A stretch of 64,000 nucleotides of DNA, taken from assembly GCF_012034175.1 (NCBI RefSeq), contig NZ_JAATEJ010000011.1:154457-218456 (forward strand), in the 5' to 3' direction. Source of the stretch: Actinacidiphila epipremni. GTDB taxonomy: Bacteria > Actinomycetota > Actinomycetes > Streptomycetales > Streptomycetaceae. Below the pieces are notes generated by a model. That model was given only the letters and a program-made list of their open reading frames with translations, had not been told where the DNA came from and made no database searches. This document shows, in pieces, positions 34,613 through 42,723 of this stretch. The stretch's first letter is position 1. Each line of letters starts with the position of its first letter. The translations under genes and the position numbers were made by a program.

Positions 34613-35824
34613 ATGACCACGCAGCCGTTAAGGACCCCGCAGCACACCGGCACCGCACCGCACACCGACACCGCACCGCACACCGACACCGCACCGTACG
34701 CCGACGCCGCACCGCACACCGTGGCCGCGAGCCGCGCCGGGCACGCCCCGGCCGCCGGCCGAATACGCCGCAAGTCCCGCGCCACGGTCCGCGGGCGGCG
34801 TACGTGGGCCGCCGCCGCGGCCTCGGTCGCCGCGCTGCTGGCCGCCGCGCTCGGCGCGCCCGCCGCCGCGCAGGCCGCCCCCGCCGGGCACGGCGGCCAC
34901 CACCACCCGGCGCAGCCGCCGCAGACCATCAACGCGCAGGCCCATGAGCTGTACCCGGAGAGCATCACCTGGGACCCGACCCGGCACGCCTTCCTGGTCG
35001 GCTCGGCCCGCCAGGGCAACGTCTCCGTCGTGGGCCTGGACGGCACCGTCAAGGAGCTGACGCCGAGCCTCGGCCTGGTCTCCACGCTCGGCATCAAGGT
35101 GGACGTGCCGCGCAACCGCATCGTCGTCGTCTACACCGACTACTGGGTGCGCCGGCTCATGCAGGTCGACCAGCCGCCGACGTCGGGCGTGGCGATCATC
35201 AACCTGCGCACCGGCAAGCTGGAGCGGAAGATCGACACCGGGGTCGGCCGCCCCGACAACTTCGCCAACGACCTGGCCGTCGACGAGCGGACCGGCACGA
35301 TCTACGTCACCGACTCCGTCTCCGACAGCCTCCAGCAGATCGACCTCAGGGGCCGGGTCAGCGTGCTGCTGACCGACGACCGGTTCTCCGACGACTCCAT
35401 CGGCCTCAACGGCATCGAGTGGAGCCCGGGCGGCTACCTGCTGGTCAGCCGGCACGACACCGGCGCGGTCTTCAAGATCCCGCTGACCCGCCACCCGGCG
35501 GCCCGGCTCGTCCAGGTGCCCGTGTCGATGCGCGGCGTGGACGGCCTGGTCCTGGAGCCCAACGGCCGGCTGCTGGCCGTCCAGAACACGCTGGGCGCCC
35601 TGCACGGCATCCCCGGCGGCATCGACGCGGTCACCGAGCTCGCGACCTCCGACGGCTGGCGCACCAGCCGGGTGGTGCACCAGACCGACCCGTGGCCGGT
35701 GGAGGGCCCGACGACGGTCGCGATCGGCGGCCCGGCGCCGTACGTGCTCAGCGGGCGGCTGGCCGTCCTCATGACGCAGTCCGGCACGACGGACGAGTTC
35801 TGGCTGGAGCGCCTGGACTTCTGA
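34613..35824 (+). CDS. Secreted SMP-30/gluconolactonase-like beta-propeller protein
   Basis: The 403-residue protein has an odd Thr/Ala/His-rich leader with a hexapeptide repeated about four times (TAPHTD, encoded by 18-bp repeats at about 34650-34722). Next come a basic n-region and a signal peptide (about 53-82) ending near AQAAP, then a six-bladed propeller-like domain (ITWDPTRHAFLVGSARQG, GRPDNFANDLAVDE, NGIEWSPGGYLLVSRHDTG). It is exported and could be a lactonase or ligand-binding protein. ATG 34613 is preceded by GAGGA. Codon 6 is TTA (34628-34630), so translation should need bldA tRNA. Confidence 0.82.
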   Translation: MTTQPLRTPQHTGTAPHTDTAPHTDTAPYADAAPHTVAASRAGHAPAAGRIRRKSRATVRGRRTWAAAAASVAALLAAALGAPAAAQAAPAGHGGHHHPAQPPQTINAQAHELYPESITWDPTRHAFLVGSARQGNVSVVGLDGTVKELTPSLGLVSTLGIKVDVPRNRIVVVYTDYWVRRLMQVDQPPTSGVAIINLRTGKLERKIDTGVGRPDNFANDLAVDERTGTIYVTDSVSDSLQQIDLRGRVSVLLTDDRFSDDSIGLNGIEWSPGGYLLVSRHDTGAVFKIPLTRHPAARLVQVPVSMRGVDGLVLEPNGRLLAVQNTLGALHGIPGGIDAVTELATSDGWRTSRVVHQTDPWPVEGPTTVAIGGPAPYVLSGRLAVLMTQSGTTDEFWLERLDF

Positions 35825-35882
35825 CACCCCCGGGCCCGCCTCCCCGGACCCCGGACCCCCCCGGCTCACCTCCCCGGTGAAA

Positions 35883-35924
35883 AGACCGCCGCCCCGGCCG
35901 CCTGCACGGCCGGGGCGGCGGTCT
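35883..35924. terminator. 18-bp perfect-stem bidirectional terminator
   Basis: AGACCGCCGCCCCGGCCG (35883-35900) and its exact complement (35907-35924) flank a 6-base loop, between the convergent SMP-30 gene and the FAD oxidoreductase gene. Confidence 0.9.
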
Positions 35925-35942
35925 GTGCCGTCCGCCGGGCCT

Positions 35943-37604
35943 TCAGGCGGCGGCGCGGGCGGAGTCGCCGCGGGAGACCACCAGCGGGTCCCAGCCGGCC
36001 GGGCGGGGCGGCAGCAGCGCCGGGTCGCCGAGCACGGCGCCGGCGTGCACCTCGTGCATGAGCCGCCGGCCGGTGATGCGCCCGGCGCAGGAGATGCCGC
36101 TCACCGCGGCGCCGGTGATGCCGTTGCCGTGCCGGGTGTCGGCGCCGGCGACGTACAGGCCCTCGACGAAGGTGGCGTTGTCCGGGCGGTTGCCGGGGGT
36201 GCCCCAGTGGGCCATGCCGAACGGGGTGCCGCCGGAGGAGAGCGTGTAGCGCTGGTGGGTGAGCGGGGTCGCGGTCTCCACGTGGGTGATGTGGCCGCGC
36301 AGCGGGCCGAGCAGCTCCTCGGCGGTGTCCAGGACGGTCTCGGTGAGCCGGGCCTTCTCCCGCCGGTAGCCGGCCGTCGTGCGGTAGTGGCCGCCGGCGG
36401 CGTCCTCGGCGCCGCCCCAGGTGTCGAAGCCGGGCGGGCACAGCGTCATGAGCTGGAAGTTGGAGTGGCCGGGCGGGCACACCCGCGGGCCGTGCGGGTC
36501 CTTGCCGGAGGCGAAGGACGCGAAGAGGAAGTCCCCGCCGGCCGGCGCGGCGCCGGCCCGCAGGTCGCGGTAGAAGCGCTCGATGTCGTCGCCGCGGTAC
36601 CACCACAGGTTGGCGTGCCGCCCGAGGTCGCGGTCGAGGGCCACGTAGACGGTCGCCCAGGGCAGCGCCATGCGGGCGTCGCGGGTCTTGGCGGCGAGCC
36701 TGCGCGGCAGCTGCTCGGCGCCGACCAGCTCCAGCATGGTGCGCCGGTAGTCGGCGTTGGAGACCACGACGGGCGCCTGCGCGCGGCTGCCGTCGGCGAA
36801 GACGACGCCGCCGGCGCGCTGCCCGTCCAGGGTGATGCGGGTGACCAGGCTGCGGGTGCGCAGCGCGCCGCCGTGCGCGCGGATGACCTCCAGCAGGCCC
36901 GCGGCGAGCATCTGGCCGCCGCCGTGCGGGTAGTAGGCGCCGCGTACGTAGTGGTCGGTGACGGTGGCGTGCAGGGCCACGGACGCCTCGTCGGGCGCCA
37001 TGCCGTAGTTGGGCGACTGGGCGGCCAGCAGGGTGCGGGCGCGCGGGGACAGGCCGCAGTGGTCGAAGAGCTCGGCGAGCATCCGGCGGCCCCACGCCAC
37101 CGACTGCGGCGCGGCCTGCGGCAGTTCGGTGACGGGTACGTCCTCGGCGGCGACGATGGCGTCCCGCCGCTCCTGGCCGAGGCCGGCCACGACGTCGAGG
37201 AAGGCGTCGATGCCGGCGGCGTCCCGCGGGCACAGCGCGAGCAGCCGGGCGCGGTACTGCGCCCAGTCGGCGGGCATGTCCAGGGCGGCGCCGGGGATGA
37301 GGATGCGGTCAAAGCCGTCGCGGTCCAGCTCGCGGTAGTCCAGCCGGTCGCGCAGGCCCAGGCCGTCGGTGATGGCGGGCAGCAGCCCGCCGGGGCCGCA
37401 GTCGCCGAGGTAGTGCACGCCGACGTCGAACTCGTAGGCGCGCCTGCGGCGGAAGACATGGCTGTTGCCGCCGGCGACCCCGCCCTGCTCGGCCACCAGC
37501 ACCCGGCGGCCGGTGACCGCGAGATAGGCCGCGCACACCAGCCCGCCGATCCCGGAGCCGATGACCACGGCGTCCCACTGCCGGTGCTGCCTGTCGCGGG
37601 TCAT
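35943..37604 (-). CDS. FAD-dependent oxidoreductase, phytoene desaturase/retinol saturase-like
   Basis: The 553-residue protein has an N-terminal FAD site (VVIGSGIGGLVCAAYLAVTG, then VLVAEQGGVAGGNSHVF) and a C-terminal GLYVAGADTRHGNGITGAA closing the FAD fold, as in CrtI-like desaturases, isomerases and all-trans-retinol saturases. The middle contains FDVGVHYLGD and HFATA-type substrate-domain segments without a membrane anchor. It could dehydrogenate, isomerise or reduce a polyene or other acyl product. ATG 37604 is chosen; GTG 37616 is possible. It is divergent from the ACP-KS-CLF operon and shares a promoter region with phased heptamers. Confidence 0.82.
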   Translation of the reverse strand: MTRDRQHRQWDAVVIGSGIGGLVCAAYLAVTGRRVLVAEQGGVAGGNSHVFRRRRAYEFDVGVHYLGDCGPGGLLPAITDGLGLRDRLDYRELDRDGFDRILIPGAALDMPADWAQYRARLLALCPRDAAGIDAFLDVVAGLGQERRDAIVAAEDVPVTELPQAAPQSVAWGRRMLAELFDHCGLSPRARTLLAAQSPNYGMAPDEASVALHATVTDHYVRGAYYPHGGGQMLAAGLLEVIRAHGGALRTRSLVTRITLDGQRAGGVVFADGSRAQAPVVVSNADYRRTMLELVGAEQLPRRLAAKTRDARMALPWATVYVALDRDLGRHANLWWYRGDDIERFYRDLRAGAAPAGGDFLFASFASGKDPHGPRVCPPGHSNFQLMTLCPPGFDTWGGAEDAAGGHYRTTAGYRREKARLTETVLDTAEELLGPLRGHITHVETATPLTHQRYTLSSGGTPFGMAHWGTPGNRPDNATFVEGLYVAGADTRHGNGITGAAVSGISCAGRITGRRLMHEVHAGAVLGDPALLPPRPAGWDPLVVSRGDSARAAA

Positions 37605-37693
37605 GGCCCCGACCACCCTCTTTCCGTTTCTCCGGTTTTCCTCTCCCGCGACGGCAGGGCCTGCCGCCGCCGTCCGATTTTCCCGAGCCGGAC

Positions 37694-37777
37694 TGGAAAG
37701 GCCGCCCAAGATCGCTGAAAGGGCGGTGAAGGGGAGGTCGAAAAGCGATAGAAGGCCGATGAAAGCGCGGTCGGGAA
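37694..37777. promoter_or_regulatory. SARP-type 11-bp phased heptamers in the oxidoreductase/ACP divergent promoter
   Basis: Heptamers lie at 37694 (TGGAAAG), 37716 (TGAAAGG), 37727 (TGAAGGG), 37738 (TCGAAAA), 37749 (TAGAAGG), 37760 (TGAAAGC) and 37771 (TCGGGAA). From 37716 on, each is exactly 11 bp after the last; 37694 is two turns upstream. SARP regulators bind direct heptamer repeats with 11-bp spacing. The same motif recurs at 43834. The 37605-37911 gap otherwise holds only promoter sequence, with GATGTT at 37789 as a possible -10. Confidence 0.75.
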
Positions 37778-37911
37778 TGCGCGGGGGCGATGTTTCTTCC
37801 GGGGGATGCGCTGTGTCTTTGGAGGAGCCTTCCCTTGCTCGCACAAGTGCCCGGAGTTTACGTTTTTCACGCCCAAAGCCACTGGTAGTGCAGCTGGAGA
37901 GAGGTACGACG

Positions 37912-38187
37912 ATGTCACATCAGGTCGTGGAACCGAGCGCGGAGTACCGGGACAAGGTCAGTGCGATCGTCATCGAGGAGCTGGAGCTCGAAGAGGGCGA
38001 GCTGACCGACAACGGGCACTTCATCGACGACTACGAGAGCGACTCGCTGTCGCTCATCACGGTGGTTTCGCGCATCGAGAAGGAATTGGGCGTCGCCATT
38101 CCCAGCGAGGAACTGGGCGAGCTGGTGAACCTCAAGGCGCTCGCCGACGCCGTGGAGCGCTATGCCGGAGGGAACGGGAATGGCTGA
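37912..38187 (+). CDS. Acyl carrier protein
   Basis: The 91-residue acidic protein is a type II carrier. The phosphopantetheine serine is Ser45 in YESDSLSLITVVSRIE, a variant of the usual LGxDSL with Glu-Ser before Asp. Helices and acidic recognition residues follow the ACP pattern. ATG 37912 is preceded by GGAGAGAGG. Its last 8 bp overlap the KS-alpha start, so it is coupled to KS-alpha and CLF and should carry the growing chain made by them. No phosphopantetheinyl transferase lies in the cluster. Confidence 0.93.
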   Translation: MSHQVVEPSAEYRDKVSAIVIEELELEEGELTDNGHFIDDYESDSLSLITVVSRIEKELGVAIPSEELGELVNLKALADAVERYAGGNGNG

Positions 38188-39418
38188 GCCCGCCGGCGGT
38201 GCCGCGCAGCGGCGCCGGGTGGTCATCACCGGCCTCGGGGCGGTCTCCCCCGTCGGCATCGGCGCCGACGTGTTCGCCTCCGCGGTCCGCGAGGGCGCCG
38301 ACGGGACCGCGCCGATCCGCAGCTTCGACGCGAGCGGCTTCCCGCGCCGGCTGGCCGGCGAGGTGCTGGACTTTGACCCGGCCGGCCACCTCAAGCGGCT
38401 GGACCCGCAGCGCTGGGGCCGCAGCGGCCTGCTGGCCGCCGCGGCGGCCCGGCTCGCGGTCGCCGACGCCGGCATCGACGAGGGGCTGCTGGAGCTCACC
38501 CGGGCCGGCGCGATCCTCGGCACCACCAGCGGCGAGTCCGCGGTGGTGCAGGCGCTCGCCGAGCAGTGGCTGGCGGCCGGCCTGCCGGGCCTGGACGGCG
38601 AACTGGCCGGCCAGGTGCCGGCGTCGCGGATCGCCAACGCGGTGAGCACCGAACTGGGCCTCATCGGCGAGACCCAGACCATCCCCACCGCCTGCTCGGC
38701 GTCCAACTACGCGCTGGGCTACGCCTACGACCTCGTCCGCAGCGGCGAGGCCGACGTGATGCTGGCCGGCGGCGCCGACGCCGTCAACCGGCTCACCCAC
38801 GCCGGCTTCTACGCGCTCGGCGCCATGGCCGAGGACGTGCCGCGGCCGTTCGCCGCCGAGCGCTCGGGCATCGTGACCGGCGAGGGCGGCGCGGTGCTGG
38901 TGCTGGAGACGTACGGGCACGCGGTCGCCCGCGGGGCGCGGATCTACGCCGAGGTGCTGGGCTACGCGGCCAACTGCGACGCCACGCACATGGTGCACCC
39001 GGACGCCGCGAGCATCGCCGAGTGCATCAGGGCGGCGCACCGGGCGGCCGGGGTGCGGGCGGAGCAGATCGACTACATCTGCGCGCACGGCACCGGCACC
39101 CCGACCAACGACTCCACCGAAGTGGCCGCGGTCCGCGAGGTGTTCGGCGACGCCATGCCGCCGATCAGCTCCATCAAGTCGATGCTCGGCCACACCATGG
39201 GCGCCGCCTCCGGCTTCGGGGCGATCGCCTGCTGCAAGGCGCTGGAGCAAAACTTCCTGCCGCCGACCGCGAACGTCACCGCGCCCGACCCGAAGCTCGG
39301 GCCCGGCGTGGACTGCGTGCCCGGCACCGGGCGGGCGGCGCGGCTGGACATCGTGCAGAACCACGGCTTCGCCTTCGGCGGCAACAACGTCATCACCGTC
39401 TTCGGGAGGGTCTCGTGA
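38180..39418 (+). CDS. Type II beta-ketoacyl synthase, KS-alpha
   Basis: The 412-residue KS has the complete condensing triad: Cys172 in PTACSASN, His303 in CAHGTGTPTNDSTE, and His338 in MLGHTMGAASG, with Lys333 and the C-terminal NHGFAFGGNN. It elongates acyl-ACP with malonyl-ACP as a heterodimer with the CLF encoded next. Being upstream of a Gln-CLF marks it as a PKS/secondary KS rather than housekeeping FabF. ATG 38180 overlaps the ACP gene by 8 bp; its stop overlaps the CLF start (GTGA). Confidence 0.94.
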   Translation: MAEPAGGAAQRRRVVITGLGAVSPVGIGADVFASAVREGADGTAPIRSFDASGFPRRLAGEVLDFDPAGHLKRLDPQRWGRSGLLAAAAARLAVADAGIDEGLLELTRAGAILGTTSGESAVVQALAEQWLAAGLPGLDGELAGQVPASRIANAVSTELGLIGETQTIPTACSASNYALGYAYDLVRSGEADVMLAGGADAVNRLTHAGFYALGAMAEDVPRPFAAERSGIVTGEGGAVLVLETYGHAVARGARIYAEVLGYAANCDATHMVHPDAASIAECIRAAHRAAGVRAEQIDYICAHGTGTPTNDSTEVAAVREVFGDAMPPISSIKSMLGHTMGAASGFGAIACCKALEQNFLPPTANVTAPDPKLGPGVDCVPGTGRAARLDIVQNHGFAFGGNNVITVFGRVS

Positions 39419-40551
39419 CATCCCTCAGCGAGGCAGCCGGCACGCCGGCCGGGGTGCGCACCGCCGCCGCCCCGGCCGTCGTACGGCCCCTCTACGTCAC
39501 CTCGGTGGGCGTCGTGACGTCCGCGGGGCAGAGCCTGGCGGCGCTGGCGTACCCCGACCGCGCGGAGGCGCCGGCCGCGGGGCCCGCGGTGGACGAGGCG
39601 GTGCCCTACCCGCCGCGTCCGGTGCGGGCGGTCCACGGCTTCGACGTCAAGGAGCACTTCGGCCGCAAGGGCACCAAGTACCTGGACCGGCTCACCTCGT
39701 TCGGCCTGGTGGCGTGCAAGCACGTGCTGCGCGACGGGCCGGTGGACGAGGCGGCCGGGCCGCGTACCGGCGTGGTGCTCGCCACCAACACCGGCTCGAC
39801 GTCGACGCACAGCACGCTGCTGTACGACACGCTCACGATGGACAAGCCGTACCTGGTCAACCCCGGGCGCTTCCCCAACACGGTCATGAACAGCACGTCG
39901 GGGCAGATCGCGATCCGCAACGGGCTGCGCGGCCTCAACGCGACGGTGGCGGGCGGCCAGACGGCCTCGCTGCTGGCCTTCCGGCATGCGCGGCTCGCGC
40001 TGACGCTGGGGCGCGCGGACCGGCTTCTGGTGGGCGGCGCCGAGGAGCTGAACGCCCCGGCGGCATGGGCGTGGCACCGCACCGGGGTGCTGCACGAGGA
40101 CGCGGCGCTCGGTGAGGGCGCGGCGGTCTTCGCGGTGCAGCGCGACCCGGCGCCGGGCGCGCTCGCCGAGCTCCTGGCGTGCGAGGTGCGGTTCACGCCC
40201 GACCCGCGGGCCTGGGCGGAGGGGCTCGCCGACGCGGTGGCCCGGGCGCTGGTACGCAGCGGGGTGCGGCCCGAGGAGGTGCAGGCGGTGTCGCTGGGCG
40301 CCGCGCACCACCGGGGCCTGGACCGGATCGAGGAGCGCGGGGTGCGGCTCGCGCTGGGCGGCCGGCTGCCGGCCGCGCTGCGGGTCTCGGACCTGCTGGG
40401 CGAGACCTTCAGCGCGGGCGGCGCGCTGCAGCTGGCGGCGCTGCTGGCCCGCTGGCAGGCCGCCCCGCCGGCCGGCCCCGTCGCGGGCCTGGTGACCTCC
40501 GTCGGCCGGGACGGCAACGCCGCCGCCCTGGTCGTGCGCGCCCCGCACTGA
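39415..40551 (+). CDS. Chain-length factor (KS-beta) with active-site Cys replaced by Gln
   Basis: The 378-residue KS homologue aligns with KS-alpha around the GADRLLVGGAEELN-type segment. Counting back from it places Gln182 (VAGGQTASLLAF) exactly where KS-alpha has Cys172. That Cys-to-Gln change is the hallmark of type II PKS chain-length factors. The catalytic histidine motifs are not conserved. It would set chain length in the KS-alpha/CLF dimer. The N-terminus has a short Ala/Pro extension. GTG 39415 is coupled to KS-alpha; a 13-bp-stem terminator follows. Confidence 0.9.
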   Translation: MTSLSEAAGTPAGVRTAAAPAVVRPLYVTSVGVVTSAGQSLAALAYPDRAEAPAAGPAVDEAVPYPPRPVRAVHGFDVKEHFGRKGTKYLDRLTSFGLVACKHVLRDGPVDEAAGPRTGVVLATNTGSTSTHSTLLYDTLTMDKPYLVNPGRFPNTVMNSTSGQIAIRNGLRGLNATVAGGQTASLLAFRHARLALTLGRADRLLVGGAEELNAPAAWAWHRTGVLHEDAALGEGAAVFAVQRDPAPGALAELLACEVRFTPDPRAWAEGLADAVARALVRSGVRPEEVQAVSLGAAHHRGLDRIEERGVRLALGGRLPAALRVSDLLGETFSAGGALQLAALLARWQAAPPAGPVAGLVTSVGRDGNAAALVVRAPH

Positions 40552-40588
40552 CCCCGCGCGAGCCGTACTGCCCGCGCGACCCGGACCC

Positions 40589-40620
40589 GACGCCCGCGGC
40601 CCCTGCCGGCCGCGGGCGTC
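40589..40620. terminator. Terminator between convergent CLF and SnoaL-like genes
   Basis: GACGCCCGCGGCC and GGCCGCGGGCGTC form a perfect 13-bp stem with loop CCTGCC. It closes the ACP-KS-CLF operon; the SnoaL-like gene ends at 40750 on the other strand. Confidence 0.85.
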
Positions 40621-40749
40621 GCCGTGTGCGCGGGTACGGGGGCGGTGCGGGGCGCGGGGGGGGCGGGTGCGGGAGTCGCGTACGGCCCTGCGGACACGGC
40701 GGAGCCGCCGGCCCCGGGGGTGGGTCGGCGGCTCCTGGTGCGGGGCGGG

Positions 40750-41193
40750 TCAGGCCTGCGTGCCGGTGGGGGGCAGCTGGAGCTGGACCGCGCCGATCTG
40801 GGCGAGCAGGAACAGGTCCTGGCGGCAGGCCCAGTGCTCGTGGACCAGGCCGTCGTCGCCGACCCGGTAGATGTGGATGTGCTCGACGTCCACCTTGGCG
40901 CCCTTGCCCTCGAAGCCGAGGAAGTTGCCGGTGTGGATGCCGGTGAAGCGCACCCGGATGACGGCCTTGTCGCCGTCGGCGAAGGAGTCGATGTGGTCCC
41001 AGCTGGCCTCGGAGAAGACCGAGTTCATCCAGCGGGCGGTGCCGAGGTAGCCGGCCGGGCCGCCGGGCGTCCCGGGCGGGGCCTCGTAGTCGACGAAGTC
41101 GTCGGCGACGAGTTCGTACGCGGTCTTCTCGTCGAGGTCGTTGAAGACCTTGCCCATCTGCTGGGCGATCCCCAGCACGGTGTCGTTGGACAT
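40750..41193 (-). CDS. SnoaL-like/NTF2-fold protein
   Basis: The 147-residue protein has the SnoaL-like ester cyclase/NTF2 pattern: KVFNDLDEKTAYELVADDFVDYEAPPG at the start and VRFTGIHTGNFLGFEGKG in the sheet, with HIYRVGDDGLVHEHW at the end. Such proteins are polyketide cyclases or small ligand-binding enzymes. ATG 41193 has GGAAGGAAG just upstream; earlier in-frame starts lack it. It is the last gene of the afsA-HAD-fabG-snoaL unit. A cyclisation or aldol-type role on the cluster product is inferred. Confidence 0.85.
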   Translation of the reverse strand: MSNDTVLGIAQQMGKVFNDLDEKTAYELVADDFVDYEAPPGTPGGPAGYLGTARWMNSVFSEASWDHIDSFADGDKAVIRVRFTGIHTGNFLGFEGKGAKVDVEHIHIYRVGDDGLVHEHWACRQDLFLLAQIGAVQLQLPPTGTQA

Positions 41194-41263
41194 GCGCTTC
41201 CTTCCGTTGCGGACGAGCGGGAACAAGCGGAACGAACTGAGCGGGCTGAGCGGAGGTTGCGGA

Positions 41264-41968
41264 TCAGTGGCCGACGCCGAGGCCGCCGGTGACCGGCAGG
41301 ATCGCCGCGGTGACGTACGACGCCTCCTCGCTCACCAGGAACCGGACGGCCGCGGCCACCTCCTCGGCGGTGCCGGGGCGGAACAGCGAGGTCTGGGACA
41401 GGACATGGGCGCGCCGGGCGTCGGTGACGTCCTTGACCATGTCGGTCTCGATCAGGCCGGGCGAGACGATGTTGACCGTGATGTTGCGGCGCCCCACCTC
41501 GCGGGCCAGCGAACGGCCGAAGCCGATCAGGCCGGCCTTGGCGGCGGCGTAGTTGGTCTGGCCGGGCGCGCCGGCCATGGCGGTCGTGGACGACATCAGC
41601 ACCACCCGGCCCCAGCGGGCCTTGACCATGTCCGGCACGACCTCGCGGGCGACCGTCACCGCGGAGAGCAGGTTGGTCTCGATGACGGCCCGGAAGTCGT
41701 CGTCGGGCATGCCGACGAGCAGGTTGTCGCGGGTGATGCCGGCGTTGGAGACCAGCACCTGGATGGGGCCGTGCTGGATGCGCGCCTCGTCGACGGCGCG
41801 CCGCACCGACTCGGGGTCGGTGACGTCGCAGCGCACCCCGAACAGCCCCTCGGGCGGTTCGCCGGTGCGGTAGGTGACGGCGACCTTGTCGCCCTGCTCG
41901 GCGAGCAGCCGCGCGGTCGCGAGGCCGATGCCCCGGTTCCCGCCGGTCACGAGCACGGAACGGCTCAT
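41264..41968 (-). CDS. 3-oxoacyl-ACP reductase, FabG/MabA-type ketoreductase
   Basis: The 234-residue short-chain dehydrogenase has NADP-binding TGGNRGIGLA, NAG near residue 75, and the catalytic Ser127, Tyr140 and Lys144 (QTNYAAAKAG). It should reduce beta-keto groups on acyl-ACP. It resembles mycobacterial MabA/FabG1 in its opening and in the SNAGITRDNLLVGMPDDDF segment. The start overlaps the HAD stop (ATGA). Because a KS and CLF lie 1.3 kb away, it probably reduces chains made in this cluster. Confidence 0.93.
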   Translation of the reverse strand: MSRSVLVTGGNRGIGLATARLLAEQGDKVAVTYRTGEPPEGLFGVRCDVTDPESVRRAVDEARIQHGPIQVLVSNAGITRDNLLVGMPDDDFRAVIETNLLSAVTVAREVVPDMVKARWGRVVLMSSTTAMAGAPGQTNYAAAKAGLIGFGRSLAREVGRRNITVNIVSPGLIETDMVKDVTDARRAHVLSQTSLFRPGTAEEVAAAVRFLVSEEASYVTAAILPVTGGLGVGH

Positions 41969-42723
41969 CGGTCGGCTCCTTCTCGGTCGGCGTCCCGGTC
42001 CTCCGGGGCGGCGGGTACGGGGGCGGGCACGGCGGCGGTGGCCGCGGGGGCGAAGGCGGCGGGCGCGCCGGCGGCGTCCAGCAGCGCGGTGAGCCGGCCG
42101 GCCGCGGCCTCGGTGCCGGTGAAGTGCACGGCCTGCCAGCCGGCCGCCTCGGCCCCGGCGCAGTTGTGGTCGAGGTCGTCCACCAGCACGCACCGCTCGG
42201 CCGGCACCCCGGCCCGCTCGGCGGCCAGCGCGAACATCCGCGGCGCCGGCTTGCGCGCCCCGACCTCGAAGGACAGCACGACGTCGTCGAAGAGCGCGGG
42301 CACGTCGACCATCCGCCGCCAGTGCGCGTCCCACGTCGGGACCATGTTGGAGAGCATCCCGACGAACGCGCCGCGGGCCCGGGCGGTGCGCAGCTGCGCG
42401 ACCCACGCGTGGTTGGTCTCCCGGCCGTCGAACCAGGCGTCGGCGAGCGTGCTGAGCCGGACGCCGCTCACGCCGTGCTCCTTGTCCAGCACCTCGGAGA
42501 TCTCGGCGAGCCACGCCTCCTCGCTGACCAGCGGGGTGTCGATGGGCTCCATGATGTCGCGGGTGCCGTAGCGGGCGGTGACCGTGCCGAGCGCCTGCTG
42601 GAGCACGCCGGGGTCGATGCCCTGGCGCTTGCAGAAGGTGCCCATGGTGTGGGCGATCGGCGGGGTCAGCACCCCGCCGAAGTCGGACCATACGGCGAGG
42701 TGCGCGGTGCGCGTCGGGCTCAC
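41965..42723 (-). CDS. HAD-superfamily hydrolase (putative phosphatase)
   Basis: The 252-residue protein shows HAD motif I as SDFGGVLT (nucleophile Asp; the +2 residue is Gly, as in some active HAD-IA members), motif II SN in GMLSNM, motif III Lys in GARKPAP, and motif IV in LVDDLDHN. It would dephosphorylate a small substrate. It is sandwiched between afsA and fabG with 4-bp overlaps on both sides. AfsA-type enzymes make phosphorylated butenolide intermediates, so this may be the dedicated phosphatase, as MmfP is proposed to be in methylenomycin furan synthesis. The C-terminus is an Ala/Pro tail. Confidence 0.87.
   Translation of the reverse strand: MSPTRTAHLAVWSDFGGVLTPPIAHTMGTFCKRQGIDPGVLQQALGTVTARYGTRDIMEPIDTPLVSEEAWLAEISEVLDKEHGVSGVRLSTLADAWFDGRETNHAWVAQLRTARARGAFVGMLSNMVPTWDAHWRRMVDVPALFDDVVLSFEVGARKPAPRMFALAAERAGVPAERCVLVDDLDHNCAGAEAAGWQAVHFTGTEAAAGRLTALLDAAGAPAAFAPAATAAVPAPVPAAPEDRDADREGADR

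Noticed and set aside
35943..37604. A carotenoid gene cluster
   Set aside because: Only one CrtI-like protein is present, with no phytoene synthase, GGPP synthase or cyclase near it.
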